DNA of 64,000 nucleotides from NCBI RefSeq assembly GCF_018323885.1, contig NZ_AP024585.1, positions 1,054,001 to 1,118,000 on the forward strand. The letters are read 5' to 3'. Numbering within the stretch: position 1 is the first letter of the stretch; each line of letters opens with the position of its first letter. Shown here in pieces: positions 26,401 through 35,301 of this stretch. Source of the DNA: Citrobacter amalonaticus. GTDB taxonomy: Bacteria > Pseudomonadota > Gammaproteobacteria > Enterobacterales > Enterobacteriaceae. The notes beneath the pieces were generated by a model that was given only the letters and a program-made list of their open reading frames with translations, was not told the DNA's origin and searched no databases. The position numbers and the translations under genes are program-made.

Positions 26401-26956
26401 TGTCGGAGGCTACCGGCTGAAAGACATGCATCCGACAGAACGTGGTAAAGTGACCACGGCTGCGGGGCTCGTCATTGCCGCAAGGGTTATGGTCACCAAG
26501 CGCGGCAATCGTATCGGCATCTGTACGCTGGATGACCGTTCCGGACGTCTGGAGGTGATGTTATTTACCGACGCCCTGGATAAATACCAGCAATTGCTGG
26601 AAAAAGACCGCATACTTATCGTCAGCGGACAGGTCAGCTTTGATGACTTCAGCGGGGGGCTTAAAATGACCGCCCGCGAAGTCATGGATATTGACGAAGC
26701 CCGGGAAAAATATGCTCGCGGGCTTGCTATCTCGCTGACGGACAGGCAAATTGATGACCAGCTTTTAAACCGACTCCGTCAGTCTCTGGAACCCCACCGC
26801 TCGGGGACAATTCCAGTACATCTCTACTATCAGAGGGCGGATGCACGCGCGCGGTTGCGTTTTGGCGCGACGTGGCGTGTCTCTCCGAGCGATCGTTTGC
26901 TTAACGATCTCCGTGGCCTCATTGGTTCGGAGCAGGTGGAACTGGAGTTTGACTAA
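23474..26956 (+). CDS. dnaE: DNA polymerase III alpha subunit
   Basis: Catalytic subunit of the replicative polymerase. The 1160 aa equal E. coli DnaE. An N-terminal PHP domain ([12 protein letters not shown], residues about 8-19) is followed by the palm. Catalytic Asp401 and Asp403 in MPDFDVDF were placed from the nucleotide positions. Next come the fingers, the beta-clamp binding region (QADMFG near residue 922), an OB fold (about 1000-1070) and the tau-binding C-terminus. The ATG at 23474 has AAGGAATC upstream. Its proofreading partner dnaQ lies elsewhere in this window at 55.7 kb. Confidence 0.99.
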   Translation: MSEPRFVHLRVHSDYSMIDGLAKTGPLVKKAAALGMPALAITDFTNLCGLVKFYGAGHGAGIKPIVGADFHVQSELMGDELTHLTVLAANNTGYQNLTLLISKAYQRGYGAAGPIIDRDWLIELKEGLILLSGGRMGDVGRSLLRGNGALVDECVAFYEEHFPDRYFLELIRTGRPDEENYLHAAVALAEARGLPVVATNDVRFINSDDFDAHEIRVAIHDGFTLDDPKRPRNYSPQQYMRSEEEMCELFSDIPEALENTVEIAKRCNVTVRLGEYFLPQFPTGDMTTEDFLVQKSKEGLEERLAFLFPDEAVRKEKRPPYDERLDIELQVINQMGFPGYFLIVMEFIQWSKDNGVPVGPGRGSGAGSLVAYALKITDLDPLEFDLLFERFLNPERVSMPDFDVDFCMEKRDQVIEHVADMYGRDAVSQIITFGTMAAKAVIRDVGRVLGHPYGFVDRISKLVPPDPGMTLAKAFEAEPQLPEIYEADEEVKALIDMARKLEGVTRNAGKHAGGVVIAPTKITDFAPLYCDEQGLHPVTQFDKNDVEYAGLVKFDFLGLRTLTIINWALEMINARREKNGEPPLDIAAIPLDDKKSFDMLQRSETTAVFQLESRGMKDLIKRLQPDCFEDMIALVALFRPGPLQSGMVDNFIDRKHGREEISYPDVQWQHESLKPVLEPTYGIILYQEQVMQIAQVLSGYTLGGADMLRRAMGKKKPEEMAKQRSIFEDGAKKNGIDGELAMKIFDLVEKFAGYGFNKSHSAAYALVSYQTLWLKAHYPAEFMAAVMTADMDNTEKVVGLVDECWRMGLKILPPDINSGLYHFHVNDDGEIVYGIGAIKGVGEGPIEAIIEARNNGGYFRELFDLCARTDTKKLNRRVLEKLIMSGAFDRLGPHRAALMNSLGDALKAADQHAKAEAIGQADMFGVLAEEPEQIEQSYASCQPWPEQVVLDGERETLGLYLTGHPINQYLKEIERYVGGYRLKDMHPTERGKVTTAAGLVIAARVMVTKRGNRIGICTLDDRSGRLEVMLFTDALDKYQQLLEKDRILIVSGQVSFDDFSGGLKMTAREVMDIDEAREKYARGLAISLTDRQIDDQLLNRLRQSLEPHRSGTIPVHLYYQRADARARLRFGATWRVSPSDRLLNDLRGLIGSEQVELEFD

Positions 26957-26968
26957 TACAGGAATACT

Positions 26969-27928
26969 ATGAGTCTGAATTTCCTTGATTTTGAACAGCC
27001 GATTGCAGAGCTGGAAGCAAAAATCGATTCTCTGACTGCGGTGAGCCGTCAGGACGAGAAACTGGATATTAACATCGATGAAGAAGTGCATCGTCTGCGT
27101 GAAAAAAGCGTAGAACTGACGCGTAAAATCTTCGCCGATCTTGGCGCATGGCAGGTTGCCCAACTGGCACGCCATCCGCAGCGTCCTTACACCCTGGATT
27201 ATGTTCGCCTGGCGTTTGATGAATTTGACGAACTGGCGGGCGATCGCGCTTATGCGGACGATAAAGCTATCGTCGGCGGCATTGCGCGTCTGGACGGTCG
27301 TCCGGTGATGATCATTGGTCATCAGAAAGGCCGCGAGACCAAAGAGAAAATCCGTCGTAACTTCGGGATGCCGGCGCCGGAAGGCTATCGTAAAGCGCTG
27401 CGTCTGATGGAAATGGCCGAGCGTTTCAACATGCCGATCATTACCTTTATCGACACTCCGGGGGCTTACCCAGGCGTGGGTGCCGAAGAGCGCGGTCAGT
27501 CCGAAGCTATCGCCCGTAACCTGCGTGAAATGTCACGTCTGAGCGTGCCGGTTATCTGCACCGTGATCGGCGAGGGCGGTTCCGGTGGCGCGCTGGCGAT
27601 CGGCGTGGGCGATAAAGTGAATATGCTGCAATACAGCACCTATTCCGTTATCTCTCCGGAAGGCTGTGCTTCCATTCTGTGGAAAAGTGCGGACAAAGCG
27701 CCGCTGGCCGCAGAAGCGATGGGGATCATTGCGGCACGTCAGAAAGAGCTGAAGCTGATTGATTCCATCATCCCGGAACCGCTGGGCGGCGCGCATCGTA
27801 ATCCGGAAGCGATGGCGGCTTCGCTGAAAGCGCAGCTGCTGGCGGACCTCGCGGATCTCGATGTATTGAGCACAGAAGATTTGAAAAACCGTCGCTATCA
27901 GCGTCTGATGAGCTACGGCTACGCGTAA
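26969..27928 (+). CDS. accA: AccA acetyl-CoA carboxylase carboxyltransferase alpha
   Basis: With AccD it transfers the carboxyl group from biotin to acetyl-CoA, giving malonyl-CoA, the first step of fatty-acid synthesis. The 319-aa protein has the crotonase-like core. The conserved [18 protein letters not shown] lies near 165-182 and [15 protein letters not shown] near 202-216. It follows dnaE by 12 nt and ends the run with a strong terminator, adding a second fatty-acid gene (after fabZ) to this cluster. Confidence 0.98.
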   Translation: MSLNFLDFEQPIAELEAKIDSLTAVSRQDEKLDINIDEEVHRLREKSVELTRKIFADLGAWQVAQLARHPQRPYTLDYVRLAFDEFDELAGDRAYADDKAIVGGIARLDGRPVMIIGHQKGRETKEKIRRNFGMPAPEGYRKALRLMEMAERFNMPIITFIDTPGAYPGVGAEERGQSEAIARNLREMSRLSVPVICTVIGEGGSGGALAIGVGDKVNMLQYSTYSVISPEGCASILWKSADKAPLAAEAMGIIAARQKELKLIDSIIPEPLGGAHRNPEAMAASLKAQLLADLADLDVLSTEDLKNRRYQRLMSYGYA

Positions 27929-27943
27929 GCGTTGACCATTCCG

Positions 27944-27975
27944 AAAAGGGCCACAATTTGTGGCCCTTTTTTTTA
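27944..27975 (+). terminator. accA terminator
   Basis: AAAAGGGCCACAATTTGTGGCCCTTTT: an 11-bp stem with a 5-nt loop and a T8 run, 15 nt after accA. Confidence 0.95.
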
Positions 27976-28026
27976 CCTGCGGTTTGAACAGGCTATGATT
28001 AGCTAAGGTTTTTCCAGGAGGAACGC

Positions 28027-30165
28027 ATGAATATCATCGCCATTATGGGGCCGCACGGGGTTTTTTATAAAGACGAGCCCATTAACGAGCTTGAGCGTGC
28101 GCTGCAATCACAGGGATTTCAGATTATCTGGCCGCAAAACAGCGTCGACCTGCTGAAATTTATCGAACACAACCCGCGCATTTGTGGGGTGATTTTTGAC
28201 TGGGATGAGTACAGTCTCGATTTGTGCAGTGAGATTAACCAGCTCAATGAGTATTTACCGCTGTATGCGTTTATCAACACGCATTCGACGATGGATGTCA
28301 GCGTTCACGACATGCGCATGGCGCTATGGTTTTTCGAGTATGCGCTCGGGCAGGCGGAAGATATCGCGACGCGCATTCGCCAGTACACCAACGAGTACCT
28401 TGACAATATCACGCCGCCTTTTACCAGAGCGCTGTTCACCTATGTGAAAGAGGGGAAATACACCTTCTGCACGCCGGGTCACATGGCCGGAACGGCCTAT
28501 CAAAAAAGTCCGGTTGGCTGCCTGTTCTATGACTTTTTCGGTGGCAATACCCTGAAAGCGGATGTGTCGATATCAGTCACTGAACTGGGTTCGTTACTCG
28601 ATCACACCGGGCCACATCTGGAGGCTGAAGAGTATATCGCCCGAACGTTCGGCGCAGAGCAGAGTTATATGGTGACTAACGGCACCTCCACCTCAAACAA
28701 AATTGTGGGGATGTATGCCGCGCCAACCGGCAGTACGCTGTTGATTGACCGTAACTGCCATAAGTCGCTCGCGCATTTGTTGATGATGAGCGACGTCGTG
28801 CCGATCTGGCTGAAACCAACGCGTAATGCGCTCGGTATTCTGGGCGGCATTCCGAAGCGTGAGTTCACGCGCGAGAGTATTGCGAACAAAGTTGCCACCA
28901 CGGCGCAGGCGCAGTGGCCAGTTCATGCCGTGATCACTAACTCAACCTATGACGGCCTGCTGTATAACACTAACTGGATCAAACAGACGCTGGATGTCCC
29001 CTCTATCCACTTCGATTCTGCCTGGGTGCCCTATACCCACTTTCATCCCATTTATCAGGGGAAAAGCGGGATGAGCGGTGAACGGGTGCCTGGCAAGGTG
29101 ATTTTCGAAACGCAATCCACCCACAAAATGTTGGCGGCGCTATCGCAGGCGTCGCTGATTCATATTAAAGGGGATTATGACGAAGAGACCTTCAACGAAG
29201 CGTTTATGATGCACACCTCGACCTCGCCGAGTTATCCGATTGTCGCCTCCATCGAGACGGCGGCAGCGATGCTGCGGGGAAATTCCGGTAAGCGATTAAT
29301 CAATCGCTCTGTGGAGCGCGCGTTACATTTTCGCAAAGAAGTGCAGCGGCTACGTGAAGAGTCTGACGGTTGGTTCTTTGATATCTGGCAGCCGGAAGAG
29401 GTTGATGAAGCCGCGTGCTGGCCGGTGGCACCCGGTGAAGACTGGCACGGATTTACCGATGCCGACGATGACCATATGTTCCTCGATCCGGTAAAAGTCA
29501 CGATCCTGACGCCCGGTATGAACGAGCAAGGGGAGATGAGTAACGAGGGGATCCCCGCCGCGCTGGTGGCGAAATTCCTTGATGAGCGCGGCGTGGTGGT
29601 GGAGAAAACCGGGCCGTACAATCTGCTGTTTCTCTTCAGTATTGGTATCGATAAAACCCGGGCAATGGGGCTGTTGCGTGGACTGACCGAATTTAAACGC
29701 TCTTACGATCTCAATTTGCGCGTGAAGAATATGCTGCCGGATCTGTATGCAGAAGATCCTGATTTTTATCGCAACATGCGTATTCAGGATCTGGCGCAAG
29801 GGATCCACCAGCTCATCCGCCAACACGATCTTTCCGGTCTGATGCTGCGTGCGTTTGATACATTGCCGGAAATGATCATGACGCCGCATCAGGCCTGGCA
29901 GCGACAGATCAAAGGCGAAGTCGAAACGGTCCCCCTCGATCAACTGGTGGGACGTGTGTCGGCGAATATGATCCTGCCATACCCTCCCGGCGTGCCGCTG
30001 CTGATGCCGGGAGAAATGCTCACCGAGCAGAGTCGCGCCGTACTCGATTTTCTGCTGATGCTCTGTTCTGTTGGTCAGCGTTATCCGGGCTTTGAAACGG
30101 ATATTCACGGGGCGAAACAGGATGACGACGGCGTATACCTCGTACGAGTCTTAAAAACGGCATGA
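28027..30165 (+). CDS. ldcC: LdcC constitutive lysine decarboxylase
   Basis: PLP-dependent decarboxylation of lysine to cadaverine. The 712-aa protein has the N-terminal wing domain (1-130), the PLP core with TPGHMAGTAYQKSP and TNGTSTSNK, and the PLP-binding lysine in ETQSTHKMLAAL (about residue 367). The C-terminal domain follows. Placement after accA points to LdcC and not to the acid-induced CadA. The ATG follows CCAGGAGGAAC, a strong ribosome site. It is followed by yaeR with only about 65 nt between. Confidence 0.97.
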   Translation: MNIIAIMGPHGVFYKDEPINELERALQSQGFQIIWPQNSVDLLKFIEHNPRICGVIFDWDEYSLDLCSEINQLNEYLPLYAFINTHSTMDVSVHDMRMALWFFEYALGQAEDIATRIRQYTNEYLDNITPPFTRALFTYVKEGKYTFCTPGHMAGTAYQKSPVGCLFYDFFGGNTLKADVSISVTELGSLLDHTGPHLEAEEYIARTFGAEQSYMVTNGTSTSNKIVGMYAAPTGSTLLIDRNCHKSLAHLLMMSDVVPIWLKPTRNALGILGGIPKREFTRESIANKVATTAQAQWPVHAVITNSTYDGLLYNTNWIKQTLDVPSIHFDSAWVPYTHFHPIYQGKSGMSGERVPGKVIFETQSTHKMLAALSQASLIHIKGDYDEETFNEAFMMHTSTSPSYPIVASIETAAAMLRGNSGKRLINRSVERALHFRKEVQRLREESDGWFFDIWQPEEVDEAACWPVAPGEDWHGFTDADDDHMFLDPVKVTILTPGMNEQGEMSNEGIPAALVAKFLDERGVVVEKTGPYNLLFLFSIGIDKTRAMGLLRGLTEFKRSYDLNLRVKNMLPDLYAEDPDFYRNMRIQDLAQGIHQLIRQHDLSGLMLRAFDTLPEMIMTPHQAWQRQIKGEVETVPLDQLVGRVSANMILPYPPGVPLLMPGEMLTEQSRAVLDFLLMLCSVGQRYPGFETDIHGAKQDDDGVYLVRVLKTA

Positions 30166-30230
30166 CGACTTGCCTTCAGCGCTCCCGGGCGGGTAACGTG
30201 CTGATGATAAATAACGGAGATGAAGACACT

Positions 30231-30620
30231 ATGCTGGGATTAAAACAGGTTCACCATATTGCGATTATTGCGACAGACTATGCCGCGAGTAAGTCCTTCT
30301 ATTGCGATATTTTGGGGTTTACGCTGCTGAGCGAAGCCTATCGCGCAGAACGAGACTCGTGGAAGGGCGATCTGGCGCTGAATGGACAATATGTGATTGA
30401 GCTTTTTTCATTTCCTTTCCCGCCGGCGCGTCCAGGGCATCCGGAAGCCTGTGGCTTGCGCCATCTGGCGTTCAGCGTGGATAACCTGGATAATGCGGTA
30501 GCGCATCTGGAAGCGAATCACGTAAATTGTGAAGCCATCCGCATTGATCCCTTCACCAACAAGCGCTTCACCTTTTTTAAAGACCCGGATGGCCTGCCGC
30601 TCGAATTGTATGAGCAGTAA
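30231..30620 (+). CDS. yaeR: YaeR, VOC (glyoxalase-like) family protein
   Basis: Metal-dependent vicinal-oxygen-chelate fold protein of unknown substrate. The 129 aa contain the paired beta-alpha-beta-beta-beta halves. The probable metal ligands are His8 (VHHIAII), Glu around residue 59 (YVIELFSF), His around 76 (LRHLAFSV) and Glu near 125 (LPLELYEQ). I chose the ATG at 30231 (GGAGATGAAG upstream), which gives the E. coli length. An in-frame ATG further upstream would extend it without similarity. Probably co-transcribed with ldcC and tilS. Confidence 0.93.
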   Translation: MLGLKQVHHIAIIATDYAASKSFYCDILGFTLLSEAYRAERDSWKGDLALNGQYVIELFSFPFPPARPGHPEACGLRHLAFSVDNLDNAVAHLEANHVNCEAIRIDPFTNKRFTFFKDPDGLPLELYEQ

Positions 30621-30681
30621 GGCTTGTTATTGTGACGATTGCCCGGTAACGTGCCGGGCAACGTCACTGTAAATAACCGCT

Positions 30682-31989
30682 ATGACAACACTCACGCTGA
30701 ACACCTCGCTTATCACTTCCCGACAGATACTGGTCGCCTTTAGCGGCGGTCTGGACTCTACCGTGCTTTTACACCAACTGGTGCAATGGCGGATGCAACA
30801 ACCGACCCTCTCGCTTCGCGCCATGCACATCCATCATGGACTTAGCGCTCACGCCGATGAGTGGGTGGCACACTGTGAAGCCGTCTGCGCGCAATGGCAG
30901 GTTCCGCTGGTGGTGGAGCGGGTCACGCTGGTGGACGCCGGGCTGGGAATCGAAGCGCAGGCCCGGCAGGCGCGGTATCAGGCATTTGCCGATGCGCTAT
31001 TGCCCGGTGAGGTGTTGGTGACTGCCCAGCATCTTGACGATCAGTGTGAAACCTTTTTGCTGGCGCTCAAACGCGGCAGCGGACCGGCTGGGCTGTCTGC
31101 AATGGCGGAGAGTGCTGAGTTTGCGGGCACGTTACTCATTCGTCCGTTATTGACGCAACCCCGTGCGGCACTGGAGCAATGGGCAAGGCAACATCAGCTT
31201 CGCTGGATTGAAGATGAAAGCAATCAGGATGACGCCTACGATCGCAACTTCCTGCGTTTGCAGGTTCTGCCGCTTCTGCAACAGCGCTGGCCGCATTTCG
31301 CTGACGCCACGGCACGCAGCGCAGCGCTGTGTGCTGAACAAGAGAGTCTGCTGGATGAACTGCTTGCCGATGAACTGTCTTCTTGCACCACAGATAACGG
31401 CACGCTGGAGTTAACGCCGCTCATGGCGATGAGCCGTGTCCGGCGCGCTGCGCTACTTCGCCGCTGGCTGGCGGCGAAAAATGCGCCGATGCCTTCACGC
31501 GATGGACTGGAACGTCTCTGGCAGGAGGTGGCGCTGGCGCGTGAAGATGCGTCACCGTGCCTGCGTTTCGGCGAGTACGAGGTGCGGCGCTTTCAGGGAC
31601 AGCTGTGGTGGATTAAATCTGTTGTCGGACAAAGTGAGACAATACTGCCCTGGCCTCGCTGGCAGTTACCGCTCACGTTGCCTGCCGGGCTGGGCCATCT
31701 GCGGTTACTGGTGGGGGACGAATTACGCGCGCCTCATGAGGATGAGCGTGTCAGTATCCGTTTTAAAGCGCCGGGAATGCTGCATATCGTTGGCCGTAGC
31801 GGTGGCCGCAAGCTCAAGAAAATCTGGCAGGAGTTGAATGTACCTTCCTGGCGACGAGATACCACGCCATTGCTGTTTTACGGCGAAACGCTGATTGCGG
31901 CTGCAGGCGTATTTGTCACGCGTGACGGCGCGGCGGGTGAGGAGTCGGGGGTGAGACTGGTGTGGGATCAAATCGGTGGAAATGCCTGA
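30682..31989 (+). CDS. tilS: TilS tRNA(Ile)-lysidine synthetase
   Basis: Attaches lysine to C34 of tRNA-Ile(CAU), switching its identity from methionine to isoleucine; essential. The 435-aa protein has the ATP pyrophosphatase loop SGGLDST at residues 21-27 and [30 protein letters not shown] lies near 114-132, and the tRNA-binding domains are C-terminal. It is three residues longer than E. coli TilS. It overlaps a short palindrome at its stop codon and is convergent with rof. Confidence 0.97.
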   Translation: MTTLTLNTSLITSRQILVAFSGGLDSTVLLHQLVQWRMQQPTLSLRAMHIHHGLSAHADEWVAHCEAVCAQWQVPLVVERVTLVDAGLGIEAQARQARYQAFADALLPGEVLVTAQHLDDQCETFLLALKRGSGPAGLSAMAESAEFAGTLLIRPLLTQPRAALEQWARQHQLRWIEDESNQDDAYDRNFLRLQVLPLLQQRWPHFADATARSAALCAEQESLLDELLADELSSCTTDNGTLELTPLMAMSRVRRAALLRRWLAAKNAPMPSRDGLERLWQEVALAREDASPCLRFGEYEVRRFQGQLWWIKSVVGQSETILPWPRWQLPLTLPAGLGHLRLLVGDELRAPHEDERVSIRFKAPGMLHIVGRSGGRKLKKIWQELNVPSWRRDTTPLLFYGETLIAAAGVFVTRDGAAGEESGVRLVWDQIGGNA

Positions 31990-32009
31990 TGGCGCAGCGC
32001 CACCAGGCA
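31983..32009. terminator. Palindrome at the tilS/rof junction
   Basis: TGCCTGATGGCGC / GCGCCACCAGGCA forms a 12- to 13-bp stem with one mismatch spanning the tilS stop, between convergent genes. It resembles half a REP unit and has no strong T run, so it may act as an RNA 3' end stabiliser for both transcripts. Confidence 0.6.
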
Positions 32010-32017
32010 ATATGGGT

Positions 32018-32278
32018 TCAGGATTCGCTAACCACCACGGTACCGATTTCCGGATGGCTGAAGCTGACAATTTTATCGAGACGAAGCTCGCGCGTTTCAC
32101 CCGCAACCTCGGTGATTAGGTATTCCACGTTTTTCCGTGAAACCAAATCGTTGGCTTTCGCTTGCAAAACTTCACCATCTTTCAGTTCCAGCGTCAGTAA
32201 TAAATGATGCTGGCAGGCGAGCTCAAGGTTGTCGTAGTCATCACAGTTGATGGGTTGGTATGTATCATTCATTGACAT
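32018..32278 (-). CDS. rof: Rof, Rho-binding antiterminator
   Basis: Small inhibitor that binds Rho and blocks its RNA-binding site. The 86-aa Sm-like beta-barrel protein has an acidic N-terminal helix ([14 protein letters not shown]) followed by [15 protein letters not shown] strands. Two ATGs are possible: 32278 has GGTGAG 6 nt upstream, while 32272 gives the 84-aa length commonly annotated in E. coli. I kept the first because of the ribosome site. Either way it overlaps the 3' end of yaeP, so the two are translationally coupled. Confidence 0.93.
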   Translation of the reverse strand: MSMNDTYQPINCDDYDNLELACQHHLLLTLELKDGEVLQAKANDLVSRKNVEYLITEVAGETRELRLDKIVSFSHPEIGTVVVSES

Positions 32279-32465
32279 AATCGCTCACCAGTAAGTTCGC
32301 CGCAGCATACGCCGCCTTTTCCCTGACCGACTCTGAAAGGGCACTGTCTGCCGCTATTTCATTAAGCACCTTCAATACGCAACCCAGCGCATCCGGGATA
32401 TACCCTAAGTCTCCGCTGGCGATTTCCGCATACCGCTTGCGTATTAACTCACAATATTTTTCCAC
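32265..32465 (-). CDS. yaeP: YaeP, UPF0253 family protein
   Basis: Conserved 66-aa enterobacterial protein of unknown function, largely helical ([23 protein letters not shown]...), without signal peptide. The start is GTG at 32465, with a perfect AGGAGG 4-9 nt upstream on the minus strand. It gives the E. coli length; an upstream in-frame ATG at 32483 lacks such a site. It overlaps rof by 14 nt and its operon position suggests a link to Rof or to termination control, which is an inference only. Confidence 0.9.
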   Translation of the reverse strand: MEKYCELIRKRYAEIASGDLGYIPDALGCVLKVLNEIAADSALSESVREKAAYAAANLLVSDYVNE

Positions 32466-32652
32466 ATGCCCTCCTGTCAGCATTCTGACTTAACCGTGGA
32501 TGCAAGTCTAAGCCTACGAAGATAAACTCTGTTTAGCAAGGTGACTATACCACAGCCATTCACGCAATATCAGCGCCTGATTGATGATCCCCGGACAGCC
32601 TTTTGGCTCCTTTTTCGCTACAATGGCTGCCTGATTCGAAAGGAGTTTTTCC

Positions 32653-33198
32653 ATGGCGCTTAAAGCGACAATTTATAAAGCCGTCGTCAACGTGGCTGAC
32701 CTTGACCGCAACCAGTTTCTTGATGCGGCGTTGACGCTGGCGCGTCACCCCTCTGAAACCCAGGAACGAATGATGTTGCGTCTGCTGGCGTGGATTAAGT
32801 ATGCGGATGAGCGTCTCCAGTTTACGCGTGGCTTAAGCGCAGAGGATGAACCGGAAGCGTGGTTGCGTAACGATCATCTGGGTATCGACTTGTGGGTTGA
32901 ACTGGGGCTACCGGATGAGCGCCGTATTAAGAAAGCGTGTTCGCAGGCTGCTGATGTGGCGCTGTTTGCCTACAATAGCCGGGCGGCGCAGATCTGGTGG
33001 CAGCAGAATCAAAGCAAATGCGCGCAGTTTTCGAATCTCACTGTCTGGTATCTGGATGATGAACAACTGGCCCAGCTTAGCGCCTTTGCGAGCCGTACCA
33101 TGACGCTACAGGCGACAATTCAGGACGGGGCGATCTGGCTGTCTGATTCTCAGAATAATCTGGAAATTCATCTGACGCCTTGGCAACAACCGGTATGA
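32653..33198 (+). CDS. yaeQ: YaeQ family protein
   Basis: Conserved 181-aa protein with a PD-(D/E)XK nuclease-like fold, of uncertain role; E. coli yaeQ has been described as a suppressor of rfaH loss. The sequence contains [21 protein letters not shown] (about 68-88) and later [11 protein letters not shown], matching the family core. The ATG at 32653 follows AAGGAG. Its stop overlaps the arfB start (ATGA), so the two are one unit. No membrane segments. Confidence 0.93.
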   Translation: MALKATIYKAVVNVADLDRNQFLDAALTLARHPSETQERMMLRLLAWIKYADERLQFTRGLSAEDEPEAWLRNDHLGIDLWVELGLPDERRIKKACSQAADVALFAYNSRAAQIWWQQNQSKCAQFSNLTVWYLDDEQLAQLSAFASRTMTLQATIQDGAIWLSDSQNNLEIHLTPWQQPV

Positions 33199-33614
33199 TC
33201 GTCATTTCGCGGACTGTCTCGATCCCCGACGATGAGCTGGAGATCACCGCCATTCGCGCCCAGGGCGCAGGAGGACAGCACGTCAATAAGACCTCAACGG
33301 CGATACATTTGCGTTTTGACATTCGGGCCTCCAGCCTGCCAGAGTATTATAAGGAACGTCTGCTGGCTGCCAGCCATCATCTGATTACCGCTGATGGCGT
33401 GATGATTATTAAGGCGCAGGAGTACCGCAACCAGGAACTCAACCGGGAAGCGGCGCTTGCCAGACTGGTAGCGGTTATAAAAGAGCTCACCGCAGTACAA
33501 AAAAGCCGACGCGCAACCCGACCGACGCGGGCATCGAAAGAGCGAAGATTAAACTCGAAGGCGCAGAAATCCTCAGTAAAAGCCCTTCGCGGTAAAGTCC
33601 GTCGTGATGACTGA
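33195..33614 (+). CDS. arfB: ArfB (YaeJ) ribosome-rescue peptidyl-tRNA hydrolase
   Basis: Releases nascent chains from ribosomes stalled without a stop codon, as a backup to tmRNA and ArfA. The 139-aa protein has the catalytic GGQ at residues 26-28 ([12 protein letters not shown]). Its long basic C-terminal tail ([19 protein letters not shown]...) inserts into the empty mRNA channel. The true start is ATG 33195, overlapping the yaeQ stop; an upstream in-frame ATG at 33180 lies inside yaeQ and adds five unconserved residues. Confidence 0.95.
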   Translation: MIVISRTVSIPDDELEITAIRAQGAGGQHVNKTSTAIHLRFDIRASSLPEYYKERLLAASHHLITADGVMIIKAQEYRNQELNREAALARLVAVIKELTAVQKSRRATRPTRASKERRLNSKAQKSSVKALRGKVRRDD

Positions 33615-33646
33615 CGGGCAGGAATAAAATGTGATAGGGAGTCAGG

Positions 33647-34345
33647 GTGAAAAAAACACTACTTTCAGCGATGGCGGCATTTACGCTCTTCGCATTGATT
33701 GGCTGTAACAACCGTTCAGAGGTTGATGTTATCCAGCCGACTCAGGTTGCAGAATTAAAACCGATGCAGCAAAGCTGGCGGGGCATTCTGCCTTGTGCCG
33801 ACTGCGAGGGTATTGAGACCTCACTGTTTCTGGAGAAAGATGGCACATGGGTAATGAACGAACGCTATCAGGGCGTGCGTGAAGAGCCGTCTTCTTTTGC
33901 TTCCTACGGCACCTGGGCGCGCACGGCCGATAAACTGGTGCTGACCGACAGTCAGGGTGAGAAGTCTTATTATCGCGCGAAAGGCGAAGCGCTGGAGATG
34001 CTGGATCGGGAAGGCAATCCGGTTGAATCACAGTTTAACTATACGCTTGAACCGGTGAAATCCAGTTTGCCGGTAACGCCAATGGCGATGCGTGGTATGT
34101 ATTTCTATATGGCGGATGCTGCGACCTTTACCGACTGCGCAACCGGAAAGCAGGTTTCTGTTGCCAGTAACGCAGAACTGGAACGCGGTTATCTTGCGGC
34201 GCGTGGCACCAGTGAGAAACCGGTGCTGTTGTCCGTCGAAGGGCACTTCACGCTGGAGGCGAATCCGGATACCCATGAGCCGGTGAAAACGCTGATGGCC
34301 GATAAAGAGATTAAATTTATTCCGGGTAAGAGCTGCACCGACTGA
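33647..34345 (+). CDS. nlpE: NlpE (CutF) outer-membrane lipoprotein
   Basis: Lipoprotein that signals surface adhesion or lipoprotein-trafficking defects to the Cpx system when overproduced or mislocated; also linked to copper tolerance. The 232-aa precursor has a signal peptide with lipobox LIGC, Cys20 being the lipidated residue. The N-terminal domain carries CADC (about residue 47). The C-terminal domain holds the paired cysteines of DCATGK and GKSC. It is slightly shorter than the 236-aa E. coli protein. The start is GTG at 33647 after AGGGAG. Confidence 0.95.
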   Translation: MKKTLLSAMAAFTLFALIGCNNRSEVDVIQPTQVAELKPMQQSWRGILPCADCEGIETSLFLEKDGTWVMNERYQGVREEPSSFASYGTWARTADKLVLTDSQGEKSYYRAKGEALEMLDREGNPVESQFNYTLEPVKSSLPVTPMAMRGMYFYMADAATFTDCATGKQVSVASNAELERGYLAARGTSEKPVLLSVEGHFTLEANPDTHEPVKTLMADKEIKFIPGKSCTD

Positions 34346-34423
34346 GTGATGGACTCAATGATAGCTGTCCGGGTGACTGGACAGTTATCGTCTTACCCGC
34401 AGTTTTGCTATTGTGTATCGCGC

Positions 34424-35248
34424 TTAACGCGTCAGTCCTACAAAACGTCCCGTCTTGATATAAATCCCTAACTTCAAATGACCGACATAGCGTAGCTGCG
34501 TTTCTGGCTTAAATGCGGCAACGTCGCCTTCCCGCATGTGCATCAGGTCAGCAGGGCTGATCCAGCCCGATTGCGCCAGGGTTAGCGGATGTCCCGCTTT
34601 GGTAAACGCATCAGTGACGAATTCGGAGCAAAACCACGCCGTTTTTTCTCCCTCGCGGGCATCGCTCAACTGCGCTTTCGCCAGCCCGCTGACGCACTGT
34701 TGCCGGAAATCCGCAGAGAAGGGGTTTAGCGAACACATCTGGCGAGTCACCATAAACGGAATGAATTCCATGATACCGCGATAGTTATAGCCGCTGTCTT
34801 TGATTTTATAGGCGAAGGTTTTGATCTCAGCGGCCTGTTGCGGAGTCAGCTCCGGGACTCTCAGGGCAAAAAGTTTATCACTGTGTTTCATCGCCTGTTT
34901 GAGTGACACGATTTGTACGCCAGCACCGGTGGCTTCTGCGACTTCATTATCGCCCAGATAGACGGCAACGTGGCTTACGGAAGCATTGCTGAACGCGCGG
35001 ATGCCTAATGAGGTCACCCCGAGGCTGGAGGAGAACAACAGATCGCCTGGCTTAAGGTCGGTATCGGTAATTTCGACGAGTGCTTTATTCGTAAATGAGC
35101 TCTGGCGCTGGAATGTAACCGCCCATTTTTTGGATTGTGCATCAATGGCGGCGGCGGATTTATTCGGTGGGCTGACGTCAACGGTGCAGGCCGAAAGCAA
35201 AAGAAGGCAAGGGAGGAACAGGCGGTAATACGCCGTGAGTTTAGCCAT
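34424..35248 (-). CDS. yaeF: YaeF, NlpC/P60-like lipoprotein
   Basis: Putative lipoprotein with a permuted papain-like (YiiX/YebB type) fold; substrate unknown. The 274-aa precursor has lipobox LSAC with Cys21. The candidate catalytic His lies in SVSHVAVYLGD (about 93-103) and the Cys in TAWFCSEFVTDAF (about 205-217). In circularly permuted NlpC/P60 proteins the His precedes the Cys, as seen here. The ATG at 35248 gives the E. coli length; a TTG three codons upstream is less likely. It is downstream of proS and convergent with nlpE. Confidence 0.9.
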   Translation of the reverse strand: MAKLTAYYRLFLPCLLLLSACTVDVSPPNKSAAAIDAQSKKWAVTFQRQSSFTNKALVEITDTDLKPGDLLFSSSLGVTSLGIRAFSNASVSHVAVYLGDNEVAEATGAGVQIVSLKQAMKHSDKLFALRVPELTPQQAAEIKTFAYKIKDSGYNYRGIMEFIPFMVTRQMCSLNPFSADFRQQCVSGLAKAQLSDAREGEKTAWFCSEFVTDAFTKAGHPLTLAQSGWISPADLMHMREGDVAAFKPETQLRYVGHLKLGIYIKTGRFVGLTR

Positions 35249-35263
35249 TTTATACAATCCATG

Positions 35264-35295
35264 TAAAAAAGAGGCCCTGAAAATCAGAGCCTCTT
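35264..35295 (-). terminator. proS terminator
   Basis: On the minus strand AAGAGGCTCTGATTTTCAGGGCCTCTTTTTT forms a stem (AGAGGC-TCTGA / TCAG-GGCCTCT) with a T6 run. It lies just past the proS stop and before yaeF. Confidence 0.85.
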
Positions 35296-35301
35296 ATGAC
35301 A

